A stretch of 64,000 bases of DNA from the NCBI GenBank assembly GCA_032716605.1, contig CM064502.1, positions 53,956,879 through 54,020,878 on the forward strand, read 5' to 3'. Made by a program: the position numbers and the translations under genes. The DNA is from Paralithodes platypus. Taxonomy: Eukaryota > Arthropoda > Malacostraca > Decapoda > Lithodidae. The notes under the pieces were generated by a model. That model saw only the letters and a list, made by a program, of their open reading frames with translations. It ran no database searches and was not told the DNA's origin. Of this stretch, positions 48,754 to 59,383 are shown one piece after another (position 1 is the first letter of the stretch; each line of letters opens with the position of its first letter).

Positions 48754-48786
48754 TAGCACTGTACTTTTAGGTATGTTATTGTAATG

Positions 48787-49001
48787 TACGGTCGCGCTAA
48801 TAAGTCATGTCCCAGCTGTCATTACGTTTGGCTTGCTCTGTGCTTTATTAATGCCTGTCAGATGTTGAATAGGGTGGGTATGTGTAGCAACATGGGTGTA
48901 TATTTCACTTGATATGAAGAAATAGTGCTTAAATAGTGCTGATACCAATTATTGATCGAAATATACTTGGTGCCGAGACATCACTTATTAGCGTGATTGT
49001 A
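48787..49001. mobile_element. Family L TA-bounded MITE
   Basis: TA-CGGTCGCGCTAATAAGTCAT at the left and the inverse ATCACTTATTAGCGTGATTG-TA at the right. Other copies: 57315-57532 and 59919-60364. Ends resemble Tc1/mariner-type termini (inference). Confidence 0.78.
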
Positions 49002-49385
49002 CAGTCTGTCCTTTAATGACTTTGAACCACAAGGCTACACAATATTTTCTTAATTATAATAATGAAGTGACAACCTGTACTCTGGTTCTGAACTCTAGAA
49101 CTTACTGGAAATCTCCAAATATCTATAATATTATAAGTTGTTCAAGAATGTCAACAGCGAGATTGGTAACTCAGTCAACTCTATGTGAGTGACGAGAGAC
49201 AATTTGCTACGAGTCTTGCCACTCCAAGTAGTTGAGACATTACACCATAATTTTTTTATGTTCACAATTAAAAGGTTAACCCCTTCTGTACTGGTGACAT
49301 ATGTTTAATTTGATTCTAGCTACTTATATTAAGCTTAAAAATTATATATGGTAGCTAAAAGGATTAATTGAGAGTCTGTAGCCTT

Positions 49386-50443
49386 TTAACCCGGGAACTG
49401 CGGGAAGACTCTTAAGAGTCAGAGAAAAAAAAAATCAACTTTAACACCTTAAGAGCGGCCTATGCGGTTTATTTATATGTACCGCCCAGCGGGGTGTTTT
49501 TAGCCAAAATAGGGCTGTTTACGTGATCATTTTCATGCCTAAATAAGACCCAGAACGTAAAACAAGTATCTATCCCTGAAAGGGCATAAACAGAGCTTTC
49601 GAATGACACCATAACGATCCTTTTATGATGGCTAGTTTTCTTGCAATAACCGTGCAACGCGAGTGCAAAAAGCATGTAATTAGGCACTTTCCCCATACAA
49701 TTCCTTATATAGCGAGTGAGAGAGGTATGAGGGAGGTGAGATTCGTGTCAGTAGGTTCGCCGCTGTGGTCTGGAGCAGTCATACGCTCGCTACTCTCCTG
49801 CCACCACTTGTCTCTCTCTCTCAGCAACATTACGTGCTGAAATTGCCACTCGAGTTATGTCGAGCGCCGCCACATAGTCCAGCTTTATTTAACTCGACTT
49901 ATGTGGTGAGCCGCTAATTAAGGGTTAAACATCGAAAAAAAAAAAAAAAAAAAAAAAAATCCTGGGCCATGCAAAATATCACTCCCCTACCTCCCCTCCT
50001 TCCCCACTTTCCTCTCCTCCTTCAGTTATCACCTATTTTCCCTGTTATTCCCTTATTCTGAGGTATATTTTCGTGCTAACATTAGCGAGTTGCAAGCAGG
50101 GCATTGTCATCTCTGTTAGCAAGCGAGTGCAAGAGAGAGAGAGAGAGTATCGATCGACTGTGTCTCAGTGGCCTTGGGGGAAATTGGCGGGAAAGCAGGG
50201 TGCCTCACCCATACATTATATAACTCGCGGCCTGTATCTCCGATTTTGACCATCCAAACGCTGTTTTCACTCGTTTTATTGTTGTTTCAGGTTAATACAT
50301 TTATAATCAACCCATAATAGGTGCATATGGATAAGTATTAATGCTATTTATGGTAAAATGAATATTTTAGTGATGGAAACAGCTCAAATACGTCAGCACA
50401 GGCGGACGTTTCTAATTACCCCCATGCGCACTTCTTAGGTTAA
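49386..50443. mobile_element. Family H element, middle layer of the nest
   Basis: TTAACCCGGGAACTGCGGG to GCGCACTTCTTAGGTTAA, matching 39193-39833 except for the inner insertion. TTAA on both sides. Confidence 0.85.
49441..49928. mobile_element. Element I, inner layer of the nest
   Basis: TTAACACCTTAAGAGCGGC and the imperfect inverse GCCGCTAATTAAGGGTTAA, with TTAA at both ends. Absent from the corresponding place in 39193-39833 (near 39292). No clear ORF. Confidence 0.8.
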
Positions 50444-50714
50444 TTGGTAGATATCCTTCCTAACCTGAATACTATCATCTAATAGTTGCCAGAATATAAT
50501 GTAAATAATGTCACCAGTACAGAAAGGGTTAAAGGTTAATAAATTATCATTAAGTAATGCATATTAGAGAAAGTGCTAATGTTGTACAATATCTTGCATT
50601 CTATCCATGATGATCCTGAAGTGAATGGTTATCTAGGTTAAGGCCTAAAGTCAGCCTAGCTTCGTATAAACTAAATACCTGTACTGTACTATACCAGTGA
50701 GCTGCCAGAAATTT

Positions 50715-51125
50715 CATTCCACCACCACCACCACCACCTTCCTCACCATAGTTTCACCACCACCACCTTCCTCACCATAGTTTCACCACCACCACCTTCC
50801 TCACCATCATTCCACTACCATCACCTTCCTTACCACCACCATCATTTCACCACCACCATCACCTTCCTCACCATCATTCTTCCTCCACCACCACCACCTT
50901 TCTCACCATTCCACCACCACCATTACCTTCCTCACCGTCATCCCTTGACCTCCACCACCACCACCATCCCATGGTCATCACTACCATCATCCCACCCCCA
51001 CCACCACCATCATCCCTTCACCACCACCAGCATCATCCCTTCACCACCACCACCACCATCATCATCCCTTGGCCACCACCACCATCCCATGGTCATCACT
51101 ACCATCATCCCTTCACCACCACCCC
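50715..51125. repeat. CCA/CAT-rich simple repeat
   Basis: CACCACCACC runs with TTCCTCACCATCATT segments recurring. Pro/Ser/His ORFs across it are compositional. Confidence 0.9.
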
Positions 51126-51344
51126 GCAATTCACATATGGGGCAATTCATTTATGTCAATTCAATTCAATTTCAATTCGGAATAAAATATTAATTTTTAA
51201 ATTTAATTCATTCGTAAAAAAAAAAAATCTTCAATTCCAATTCCAATTTAATTCATTATTGTCAATATTTTGTTAAATTAAAATGTTTTCAATTAAAAAT
51301 TAATTTCAATCTACCCAGTACATACATACTGTAGGCCTACATAC

Positions 51345-51965
51345 ATACATAACATTTTAAGACAGTGTTTCACACATATGTGCAGTTTCAGTCTCTTGTC
51401 CTAATGGCGGTGTTCCAGGCAACCCTGTTAAGGGCTGCTTCACTTGTCAAGTTCTTGACTTCTTGGATTTGAGATCGGCACGTATAGTCCGATCCCAGGT
51501 CTTCCTCGGTCCACCCCTTGGTGCAGCTCCCTCCACAATCACAGACCTGCATTTTTTTCACCCAATTTTGTTCATCCATTCTCTCCACATGTCCATACCA
51601 TCCCAGTCTACTTGTACGCATCTCCTCGCTAATACTCTTTATACCTAAACGTCTCCTCAGCTCAACATTTGTTATTCTATCCTGTAGCCTGGCCCCACAC
51701 ATCCATCTCACCATTCTCATCTCATTACGCTCCATTCTGTTGACATCCTCTACTTTAACGGCCCATGTTTCTGAGGCATACGTCATTGCACTTCTAACAC
51801 ATGAGGCATACACCTTTCCCTTCAGGGGGAGAGGCATTTTTTTCATGGTCAGGATTGGCATCAGTTCTCTGAACTTCCCCCAGCCACACCTAATTCTAGC
51901 AACAGTGGCAGCCTCGGCCCCACCACCGGCAGAGATGGTATCTCCTAGGTAACAAAACTTGTTCA
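51345..51965 (-). pseudogene. LINE A 3' half, well preserved
   Basis: Nearly identical to 26770-27365: NKFCYLGDTISAGGGAEAAT, ASCVRSAMTYASETWAVKVE, RLGIKSISEEMRTSRLGWYG in one open frame, with a later frame break near the C-terminus. The ORF upstream of 51965 is unrelated sequence. Confidence 0.82.
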
Positions 51966-52099
51966 CCAGTAGGCCTACCATTAATCTAACATGTACTGAA
52001 CATGTGTGTTTTACCCACACCATTTCAATCTGGCACACTGACAGGAACTGTACGTACTTGTGAATCTTAACCCTTTGACTGCGAGACCCGTTCAGATAG

Positions 52100-52185
52100 T
52101 TGTCCATCTTGATCTAATCCTTCGGGCCAGCCCTATGAGAGTTCTTTTGTGGAACTCAGTGGTCTGGTTAAATTAATTTTATATT
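52100..52185 (+). pseudogene. CR1-like LINE M tail fragment
   Basis: CTTCGGGCCAGCCCTATGAG and AACTCAGTGGTCTGGTTAAA match 11275-11337. Confidence 0.6.
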
Positions 52186-52211
52186 AACAAAAATATTACT
52201 TGAAACTCCTC

Positions 52212-52698
52212 TTAACCCTTCTGACCCGGGGTCGCCCTCCTAAGGACAGTGTCGAGTACTCGGGCGGTTTGGCCGAAAAACGTCTAGGCCTAGGCTACCG
52301 TATCTTTGTTATTTTAACTGCTAGAAATTTCCCACGCATCTCTAAACGTAGTGCGGTTTCCAATCTGTAGACTGGCGTTGAGTAGAGCTCTGTAAGTCAA
52401 CTGGTTCAGTTGTGATGACAATTTCCGTGGAGCGAATTTTTCCGCGATGTTGACAATATCGGAGCTTTTCAGACACTAATTTCGTCATACCATACAACAA
52501 CAACATTGATCCGACGTGTCCTCCTTGTTTTCGGAGGTGCGGTGACGCAATGACCGGCTTTGTTTACATGCGTCGGACGCACAGCGTTCAGACCAAGCTG
52601 AATAGGCTTTCAAGCTTACTGCCTGTTATAAGGACACCCGGGGTCCTGCCCAACTGCCGCGGTGTCCTTATAACAGGACAGCCAGGCTGGAAGGGTTA
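52212..52698. mobile_element. Family J TTAA-type element
   Basis: TTAACCCTTCTGACCCGGGG to GGAAGGGTTAA. Shares many blocks with 20429-20917. Near the right end AAGGACACCCGGGGTCC and its inverse occur. Confidence 0.75.
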
Positions 52699-52714
52699 AT
52701 GTGTGTATGTATGT

Positions 52715-52960
52715 ATTTAGGCCTACTCAGGCCCATTCCCCATTTTTATTTTATTTTTGTCTGCCTGCCTGCTGAGACCGGAACCTCTCCGGGTGGTCGG
52801 CAGCCGAGGAAGTGTTGGAGGGACCTTGGTGACCCTGGTCTCAGCGTCTTCTCCTGGGTGACCTAGATGTGTGTGAAATTGTGTTTTGTTTTTGTGTGAA
52901 ATTGTTTTCTGTTTTGTTGTCCCTATTCGGGCTCTGTCTTGAGTTGCCCCCCCCCCCCCA
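52715..52960. mobile_element. Family O repeat, reversed
   Basis: CTGCTGAGACCGGAACCTCT, CTGGGTGACCTAGATGTGTG and TTCGGGCTCTGTCTTGAGT are the inverse of the family O blocks. Confidence 0.65.
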
Positions 52961-53154
52961 AACTCCTCTTAATACTGTACTGTACATAAATTCTTGACAT
53001 ATTAAAATATATATAATAAACTTTTGAGTTTAAATATAACCTAGGCCAATGATTAATATTGATTGTCTGTCTAAGCTGGATACAGATATAGTAATGACCA
53101 ATCATCTGGAGGACTATTGACTCCAACCCCTCCCACCTCCTCCACAAAACATTG

Positions 53155-53230
53155 AATTAAAATGTAAAACTTGCAAACTAAACAAACCAAAATTGGGACA
53201 AAGACAATATAAAGTCAAATTAAATTCCCC
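53155..53230 (-). repeat. Family D fragment
   Basis: AAAATGTAAAACTTGCAAAC and CCAAAATTGGGACAAAGACA match the reversed end of family D. Confidence 0.65.
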
Positions 53231-53310
53231 AAATGTAATTCCCCATCCCAAGTGGTTATAATAATCAACCACTTACCCGTGAAATTCCCCACAGAGATAA
53301 GAAACTTGGT

Positions 53311-53985
53311 ATTAAGGGGAGGTCTCCACTTGAGGGATTTTTTTCTTGACCCCTTTCTCCCTCATGGTTAGCCCCATTGTTTTTTAGATTTTAAGACATT
53401 TGCCCCCATAAGTTTGGTGATTTTAAGAATTTCCACCCCATTCTGTCAATATTAAGACCTTTCGTGCAATTTAGGTGTCGATTTTATCCTGGCGAGCGAT
53501 AGCGAGCCTGTAATTTAAGAGTAACCGGCCTTCGGCCGGGAAATTTTTCTACCGAAAAATGTACAAATTTATCTTGAAAGGGGGTCAAGGGGGTGACATT
53601 TTAAGATTGCTGGAGGAGTAGGAAACAAACTAAAAACCTCCCCTTAAATGGAGAAGACAGTAACAAACTACAATCAGATTTAGATAAAATAGTTGAATGG
53701 TCAGAAAAGTGACAGATGCCATTCAATGTTGCATTGTGAGCCTCAAGGGGCAAAGCAAAATATATCCGTAAGTGGCTATATCCCCTAAATGTGTGAGTCA
53801 AGCCCCTGGGGACACATGATTGGGGTTATACCTTTAAGGGGGGATGGTTCACTTTTTGGGCGATATTTGCATGTACAGTATTCATTATTTTTCTAGTTTC
53901 CTCCCTAGACCTCCCATCAAATTGAAAAAAAAAAAACATCCATTAGATCCCCTTTCTAGATTAATTTGTACATTTTAATAAGTCT
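53311..53985. mobile_element. Family E element and a reversed family E fragment
   Basis: 53314-53645 runs TTAAGGGGAGGTCTCC to AAACCTCCCCTTAA. 53836-53985 is reversed and truncated (TTAAGGGGGGATGG, CTCCCTAGACCTCCCATCAA). Confidence 0.7.
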
Positions 53986-54540
53986 GCAGTTTAGAAGTGT
54001 ATTATGTCTATACCTGTAATAGTTTGAAGATTACTTAAAAGTGAATATATTATATTTTTAATAAATTGACACTAATTTGATTTGACCTTTTTATTGTGAA
54101 ATTGCCAATTATGTATTTAAGTATGTATGTATGTATGTATTCAGGCACATACCCCATAGCTGGGGGTGACCGACTCGAGGAAGAGACCGAACAGAAACAA
54201 CATTTCAAGTTCCAATTCTTAGATTTGGATCATTTGGTAGGCATGTTGGTAAGGATGGTCTTGGAGTTGTAGGTGTTGTAGGTGTCTGGGTTGGTTGAGT
54301 GTTGTTGAATAGGTCCAGGTGGCAGTCTGACTTGGCTGGGAGGTCGTGTCAAAGTATAACCTATGTACTGTAATGCCCTCGAAAATATCCCGCAACCCCA
54401 ATAATGTACTACCCGAGTTGACGTCAGGTATAGTGTAAAATAGTCGTTGATGGGAAGTCCAATAAACTCATCACGTGAAACACCACGAGACTATCACCTG
54501 GTTCTTACAAATCGGACTAAGGTTACTATACTTTTGTACG
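53986..54540. other. Intergenic DNA with a family O fragment
   Basis: 54120-54205 has an (ATGT)n run and CATACCCCATAGCTGGGGGT (family O). The rest is unassigned. Confidence 0.4.
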
Positions 54541-54740
54541 TCCGTGGTAGTACAGTGGGTTAGCGCGCGGGTCTGGTTGACCTATGGTGGTCATGGTCAC
54601 TAACCAGGGTTCGAACCCCACCCAAGGCATCTCAAAACCTGTGGGTTTTTAGGAGGGTTAAACTCCCTTCAGAGGTTCGAGCCCCGCGCCAGGCCCCAGG
54701 AAAGGTTGACCTTAAGTGGGCCTGGGGAGTTGTCAGGACA
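54540..54740 (+). mobile_element. tRNA-derived SINE (second family)
   Basis: A-box TAGTACAGTGGGTTAGCGC and B-box GGTTCGAACCCC, then a body with a second GGTTCGAGCCCC. The spacing between boxes exceeds a normal tRNA, so this is a SINE rather than a tRNA gene. Confidence 0.65.
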
Positions 54741-54965
54741 GAAAAATTCCCTTCACACCCAGCATTTCATGTACAGTACTGAGTGAGGGCCGGGGGAGTG
54801 CTGGAGCGACCCTGGTCTCTGGGTATTCTCCTGGGTGACCTAGATGTGTGTGAATTGTGTGTTTTGTCTGTGTTTGTTCGCTGTTTTGTCTTGTGTTTTG
54901 TGTTTTCCTGTTCTTGCTCTGTCTTGAGTCGGCCACCCCCAAGAAAACAAAATATAATAATAAAA
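54735..54965. mobile_element. Family O repeat, reversed
   Basis: CTCCTGGGTGACCTAGATGT and CTTGCTCTGTCTTGAGTCGG match 52715-52960. Confidence 0.65.
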
Positions 54966-55159
54966 TAGAGGAAAATATAATACAAAATTGGAAAAGCGGG
55001 GATTGGGCCTGAGCATATAGATAGATATAAAAGGTTTTGGCAAGGGGAATGCTAACCACAGTTTGTGTAATGAAATATTGCATAGTTACCGTTATAATTA
55101 TTATCAGAAGAAAACGTACCCCAATCAAAGAAAACTTTACTTTTACTTTCATTATAGGG

Positions 55160-55357
55160 GAGACCTAGCTGTGTTTTATCCAGTCCAAATGATAATGACT
55201 GATTCAAAGAAAGGGAAGAAAGTTGCTTGCTCTCAGTGTCTATCTACAAATGGAGAATTGGATAAATGGGTTGGTTGTGAGTGTGGACGATGGTTCCACA
55301 AGAAATGTTTAAGTATTAACATTAAATCATCAATTACAAACCCCAATGCACTTGAAT
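55160..55357 (+). pseudogene. PHD-like Cys/His fragment, transposon-associated
   Basis: Reads KKGKKVACSQCLSTNGELDK then WVGCECGRWFHKKCLSI: C-x2-C ... C-x-C-x3-F-H-x2-C, a PHD-type pattern. It opens after TTCATTATAG but is cut at its 3' side by a SINE. The pattern occurs at the end of some DNA transposases; origin unresolved. Confidence 0.4.
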
Positions 55358-55460
55358 AAACTAATGAAATCATATGGTCCTCCCGGGATTCCAACTCGGG
55401 ACACCACACTCAGAACATAAGCATCTAAGCCATTACACCACCAACACAGTTATATTTAGA
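55350..55460 (-). mobile_element. tRNA-derived SINE
   Basis: Minus strand: GGTGGTGTAATGGCTTAGAT (A-box) and CCCGAGTTGGAATCCCGGG (B-box region), then a tail ATTTCATTAGTTTATTCAAG. Same family as 57660-57790. Confidence 0.65.
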
Positions 55461-55479
55461 AGGCTTAAGAAAAGAAAAT

Positions 55480-55715
55480 ATGCAAGAATTGACCACTTTC
55501 GAGTTTCAGGGCTATAAGGAAGTTGGAGCCGTAAACATCGATATCAAACAGAAATACAATATTAATGTAGGGGTTTTGGTGGATAAAAAGTAAGTTGAAT
55601 TGGGTTTGATGTGCTTATAAATATACTAGGACCGTATTATAGCTGGTAATTCTGCTTACTATCGATGTATACAGCTCCAACTTCCTTATAGCCTGAAACT
55701 CGCAAGTGGTCAATG
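55480..55715. mobile_element. Inverted-repeat element
   Basis: Arms about 48 bp: ATTGACCACTTTCGAGTTTC ... AAGGAAGTTGGAGCCGT at 55485-55532 and the inverse at 55666-55712. The open stretch between is short. Confidence 0.7.
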
Positions 55716-55769
55716 GCCGAGCTTGACAATATGTGTGCTGATAATGGTGTCCTAGGTCAAGGGGTTAAG

Positions 55770-55972
55770 TACAAGTAAAGCCGGTATCACACGAGAGCTT
55801 TTATAGTCAACATTCGATGATCAACATTTTTCTGGCAACATTTCTGGAATATTTTGCCCTGGCATCGGAAACTAGATTGATGATAGATGAGGCAGACCTC
55901 ATAAGCTGCCAGGCCAGTGTTGAGGATAAATGCTGAGGGAAAAATCGCTCGTGCGATACCGGCTTTATTGTT
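55770..55972. mobile_element. Family P element, full-length
   Basis: AAAGCCGGTATCACACGAGA at the left and the inverse TCGCTCGTGCGATACCGGCTT at the right. About 200 bp. Confidence 0.8.
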
Positions 55973-55979
55973 AAGGGGA

Positions 55980-56222
55980 TAGTGCTTGGTTAAGCAGGTT
56001 AGTGGATGGACTAGCCAAACACCACTGTAGATAAATGGTGCTAAAATATACATAGAGGGCCTCGGGGTCGGACGGGTCCTGAATTGAGTGGTCAATCCTG
56101 TAAGTCCTTCAGTAAACTGGCATGGGTTGTCCCTCTTACAGGGGATAGAGCCACTTGGGGGCCTTCTGTGTATGGTCACCCTCATAAAGGGGAGTACGGC
56201 GTCCGGCAATAGATAGATAGTT
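55980..56222 (+). mobile_element. Family R SINE-like repeat
   Basis: Matches 3300-3540 (CACCACTGTAGATAAATGGT, AGTCCTTCAGTAAACTGGC) with an (ATAG)n tail. Confidence 0.65.
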
Positions 56223-57315
56223 AGATCATTTTTTACTTCATCTGTTTTATGGCGAGTTTGATATCGATGCCAGTGTTTCAGTTTATAAATTATATAATAT
56301 GTCTGCATCAAAAGCCCTATATGCAGCTTACAACAACTTCCATATATCTAAGATAAAACAGACTATGCTCTGTGAACATCTTAATCCTGAAGATAATGCG
56401 GAAGTTGATTAATTAACTTAAAATGCGAACAGGATTCGTGGATTGTCCGGCAGGGGGCGCTTGCATGTGACGTCATTACTCAGTGCAGATTTTCTCCTGG
56501 AAGCGGATGGACGTATCGTCTGGGGCTCCTCGCATTTTGACCGTATTTAAGGTGTGTATGGGAATATTTCCGTGTATATATTTACATAACAAGTGTGTGC
56601 TTAAATTATATTGATGTTAAGGTAGTCATGCATGTAAAATATTAAATACATACAAAAAATGTATAGACTGATGACTGAATGAGCCGGTTTGTGTCTGCCG
56701 TATGGTCAGCCTATATTCTAACAAATAGTTAATACAGGAATATCTTGACTTCCAGGATATTTAGGTCACAACAGAAACAATTTGCCATGTTCACATTATG
56801 TTGGTGAGGTGAGGTGAACATATGGATAGGTTAACTATTAATTATTATAAGGGACAAACTAGCGAATGAGGTGATGTCGTGGTCGCCCCACCTTCCTCCC
56901 TCGTCCAAACCTCCCCCGCACTTCCCCCATCCCGGTTCGATTTCCCCCACCCACCCACACACACACTTTTATTCTCTCCTTTCTTCCCTCTTCTCTCTTT
57001 TCCTTTACACCCTTCTCCTCCTCTCTCTTCAGACCCTTCCCCCCCCCCCTTCCCCCCCCCCCTCTACCTCCCTACGGTCTCATGACGTTCGGGCCGCGGT
57101 CGTTGCCGTAAGATACAGAATGGTTTGAAGGGGGCTCTGCCCCCCTCAACCCCCCGTGACTTATTGAAATACGCATCTATTATGACAGTAGAGGATCTAG
57201 TTAAATTTTAACCAACAATTTTGGCACTGTCGAAAGGGAGAGTTTGTTTTTCGGCGAGCTTGGTGCGCAGCCCAATAATACCGAGGCCAGAATGGCCTGC
57301 GGCCCTAGTGACTGT
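56223..57315. other. Intergenic DNA, partly C-rich
   Basis: No supported gene. 56880-57070 is C/T-rich with runs of C (57040-57060). ORFs here are Pro/Ser/Leu-rich shadows. Confidence 0.45.
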
Positions 57316-57635
57316 ACGGTCACACTAATAAATTATGTCTCAGCTGACATTACGTTTGGCTCGCTCTGGACTGTATTAATGTCTGTCAGATGTTGAATAG
57401 GGTGGATAAGTGTAGGAAGTTAGGAACATGTTTGTATATCTCACTCGAAACGAATAACTCAAAGTTTTAAACATTGCTGATCCCAATTATTGATCGAAAT
57501 ATACTTGGTGCCGAGACATCACTTATTAGGCCGACTACACCCCCCCCCCCTACTCCCCCTCCCCCGTTCCCCCCCCCCCTCCCCCCCCACCACCACCACC
57601 ACCACACACACACACACACACACACACACACCACC
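57315..57635. mobile_element. Family L fragment then poly-C/(CA)n
   Basis: 57315-57532 is family L (CACTAATAAATTATGTCTCA; ATTATTGATCGAAATATACT), truncated at the right. 57540-57635 is a C-rich run followed by (CCA)n and (CA)n. Confidence 0.7.
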
Positions 57636-57659
57636 ACTCCTCAATTTAGGATTTGTGGT

Positions 57660-57790
57660 ATATATAACTGTGTTGGTGGTGTAATGGTTTAGGTGTTTAT
57701 GTTCTGGGTGTGGTGTCCCGAGTTGGAATCCCTGGAGGACCATATACTTTCATTAGTGTATTCAAGTGCATTGGGGTTTGTAATGGATGA
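57660..57790 (+). mobile_element. tRNA-derived SINE
   Basis: GTTGGTGGTGTAATGGTTTA (A-box) and CCCGAGTTGGAATCCCTGG (B-box region), then ATTCAAGTGCATTGGGGTTT tail. Reverse copy at 55350-55460. Confidence 0.65.
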
Positions 57791-57819
57791 TTAATGTTAA
57801 GAACGGGTGGAGGGGGGGG

Positions 57820-58238
57820 GGTCAATATTTATGAGACGCAACATTATACAGTAGGTAGCACATTTATAATGGTAGTTTTGGGTTCCTATCATTATATGCT
57901 TCATTGCTATATACTTTTTATCCCCGGGGGAAAAATAAATCTTGGGATTTTTTCTTTTTTTCTTGGGATTTTTTTTTTTTTGTCATTAACCTCACCAAAA
58001 AACCTAACCTAGCCTAACCTAATAACCCTCACATACATTTAGGTAGTTAGGTTTTTGGTTAGGTTGATGAAAAAAAAAATCCCAAGAAAAAAAATAAAAA
58101 ATCCCAAGATTTTTGTTTGTTTTTGTTTTCCGGGGATACAAAGTATATATAAATGAAGCATATGATGATAGGAACCCAAAACTACCATTAGAATTTTGCT
58201 ACCTATATTGTAGCGCCTCCTGTATATTGACCGGTGTT
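57820..58238. mobile_element. Long foldback element
   Basis: Arms of about 140 bp: GGTAGTTTTGGGTTCCTATC and CTTGGGATTTTTTC on the left, GATAGGAACCCAAAACTACC inverse on the right. The loop region (57980-58080) holds AACCTAACCTAGCCTAACCT and its approximate inverse. Confidence 0.8.
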
Positions 58239-58339
58239 ACTTATATAATGCTTATGGGTTGCAAAAGTCATCATATTTTGTTATTAGCTTTGGCCTTCTA
58301 GGGTGATTTAGATGCTGCCCTATGAAGTGATCCAAGTTA

Positions 58340-58485
58340 CCGCCCCCCCCCCCCCCCTCCCCGCACCCCTCCCACCTCTATGGCATCTGATCCCCCCACC
58401 TCCCTTTTGCTCCAGCTTACACCCCCCCCCCCCTACCCCACCCTTTCCACACGCACACATTCTCTCTCTCTCTCTCTCTTAGCAA
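58340..58485. repeat. C-rich low-complexity and (CT)n
   Basis: Runs of C at 58342-58357 and 58422-58433, then TCTCTCTCTC at 58462-58479. Confidence 0.85.
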
Positions 58486-58754
58486 TTGATGTCTCGATAA
58501 TTAATGGATGAATAATAAACTGCGATGGTACTGACTTTTAGGTGGGAACGTAATTTTAGCAATTGTTTTTGTGTTTCGCCTTTTCTGTAGGACAGACAGT
58601 TGTTTTATAGACCGAGGACCGTGGGTATAGTGTGTATTAAGATGTATTATTAATTAATATGCGGCACACTGCGTCAATACAAAATCATTACAGCTAATAA
58701 TACTAAATAATTACGTAACTTTTAAATTTGTAACCGGAAAATATTAATTATAGG

Positions 58755-58970
58755 TTAACCCCTTCTGTACCGGCGACGTATTTTTTTTATTACATTCTAG
58801 CTATATTTAGACGACTGTGCAGCTTAAGGAGGATCTGTGGTGGTTAACAAGGGATAAGTGTGATAGTTCGCAACCTGTTAATTACTGGAGTCTCTTTTGA
58901 AGCTCAATATAATCGTCTAATAGCAGCCACAATAAAGTTAAGAAAACGTCGCCGTTACAGAAGGGGTTAA
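58755..58970. mobile_element. Family G TTAA-type element, full-length
   Basis: TTAACCCCTTCTGTACCGGC and inverse GTCGCCGTTACAGAAGGGGT-TAA. Shares its right TTAA with the next element. Confidence 0.85.
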
Positions 58971-59329
58971 GGGGGTAGTACTCGCTTTTTCTGGACCCCC
59001 TTCTCCCTCATGTTTAGCATATTAGTTTTGAGGTTTTAAGACGTTCGTTCCGTTAGTTTGGCGATATTGAGACCTTTCGCGTCATTTTTATGTCAATATT
59101 TAGACCTTTCGTGCCCTTTAGGTGTATTTTTTTTCCTGGCGAGCGAAAGCGAGCCTCTAATTTTAGAATTAACCGACCTTCGGCCGGGATATTTTTCTAC
59201 CGAAAAATTTACAAATTTATCTTGAAAGGCGGTCTAGGGGGTGTATTTACAAGCTTGATGGAGGTCTAGCGAGGAATAATAAATAACTAAATAAATATAT
59301 GGACCAAAAACCAAGCACTACCCCCTTAA
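58967..59329 (+). mobile_element. Family E TTAA-type element
   Basis: TTAAGGGGGTAGTACTCGC at the left, inverse GCACTACCCCCTTAA at the right. Contains CTTCGGCCGGGATATTTTTC. Confidence 0.85.
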
Positions 59330-59383
59330 TGAAAGAAAAATACCCTGATAATATTTACCGGACGACATTATATATGAAAGGGT

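Larger units (their letters stand above)
49276..50532. mobile_element. Family G element, outer layer of a three-level nest
   Basis: Left TTAACCCCTTCTGTACTGGT and right GTCACCAGTACAGAAAGGGT-TAA. The two halves (49276-49389 and 50440-50532) together match an intact family G. Confidence 0.85.

Noticed and set aside
48257..48607. Protein ORF (FPLPLNFLFIIAEGHRALGG) seen at several loci
   Set aside because: It recurs because family C SINE copies recur; frames differ and break between copies.
57036..58433. Runs of C as a functional element
   Set aside because: Several mononucleotide C runs in C/T-rich intergenic DNA; simple sequence or assembly/sequencing artefact is more likely.
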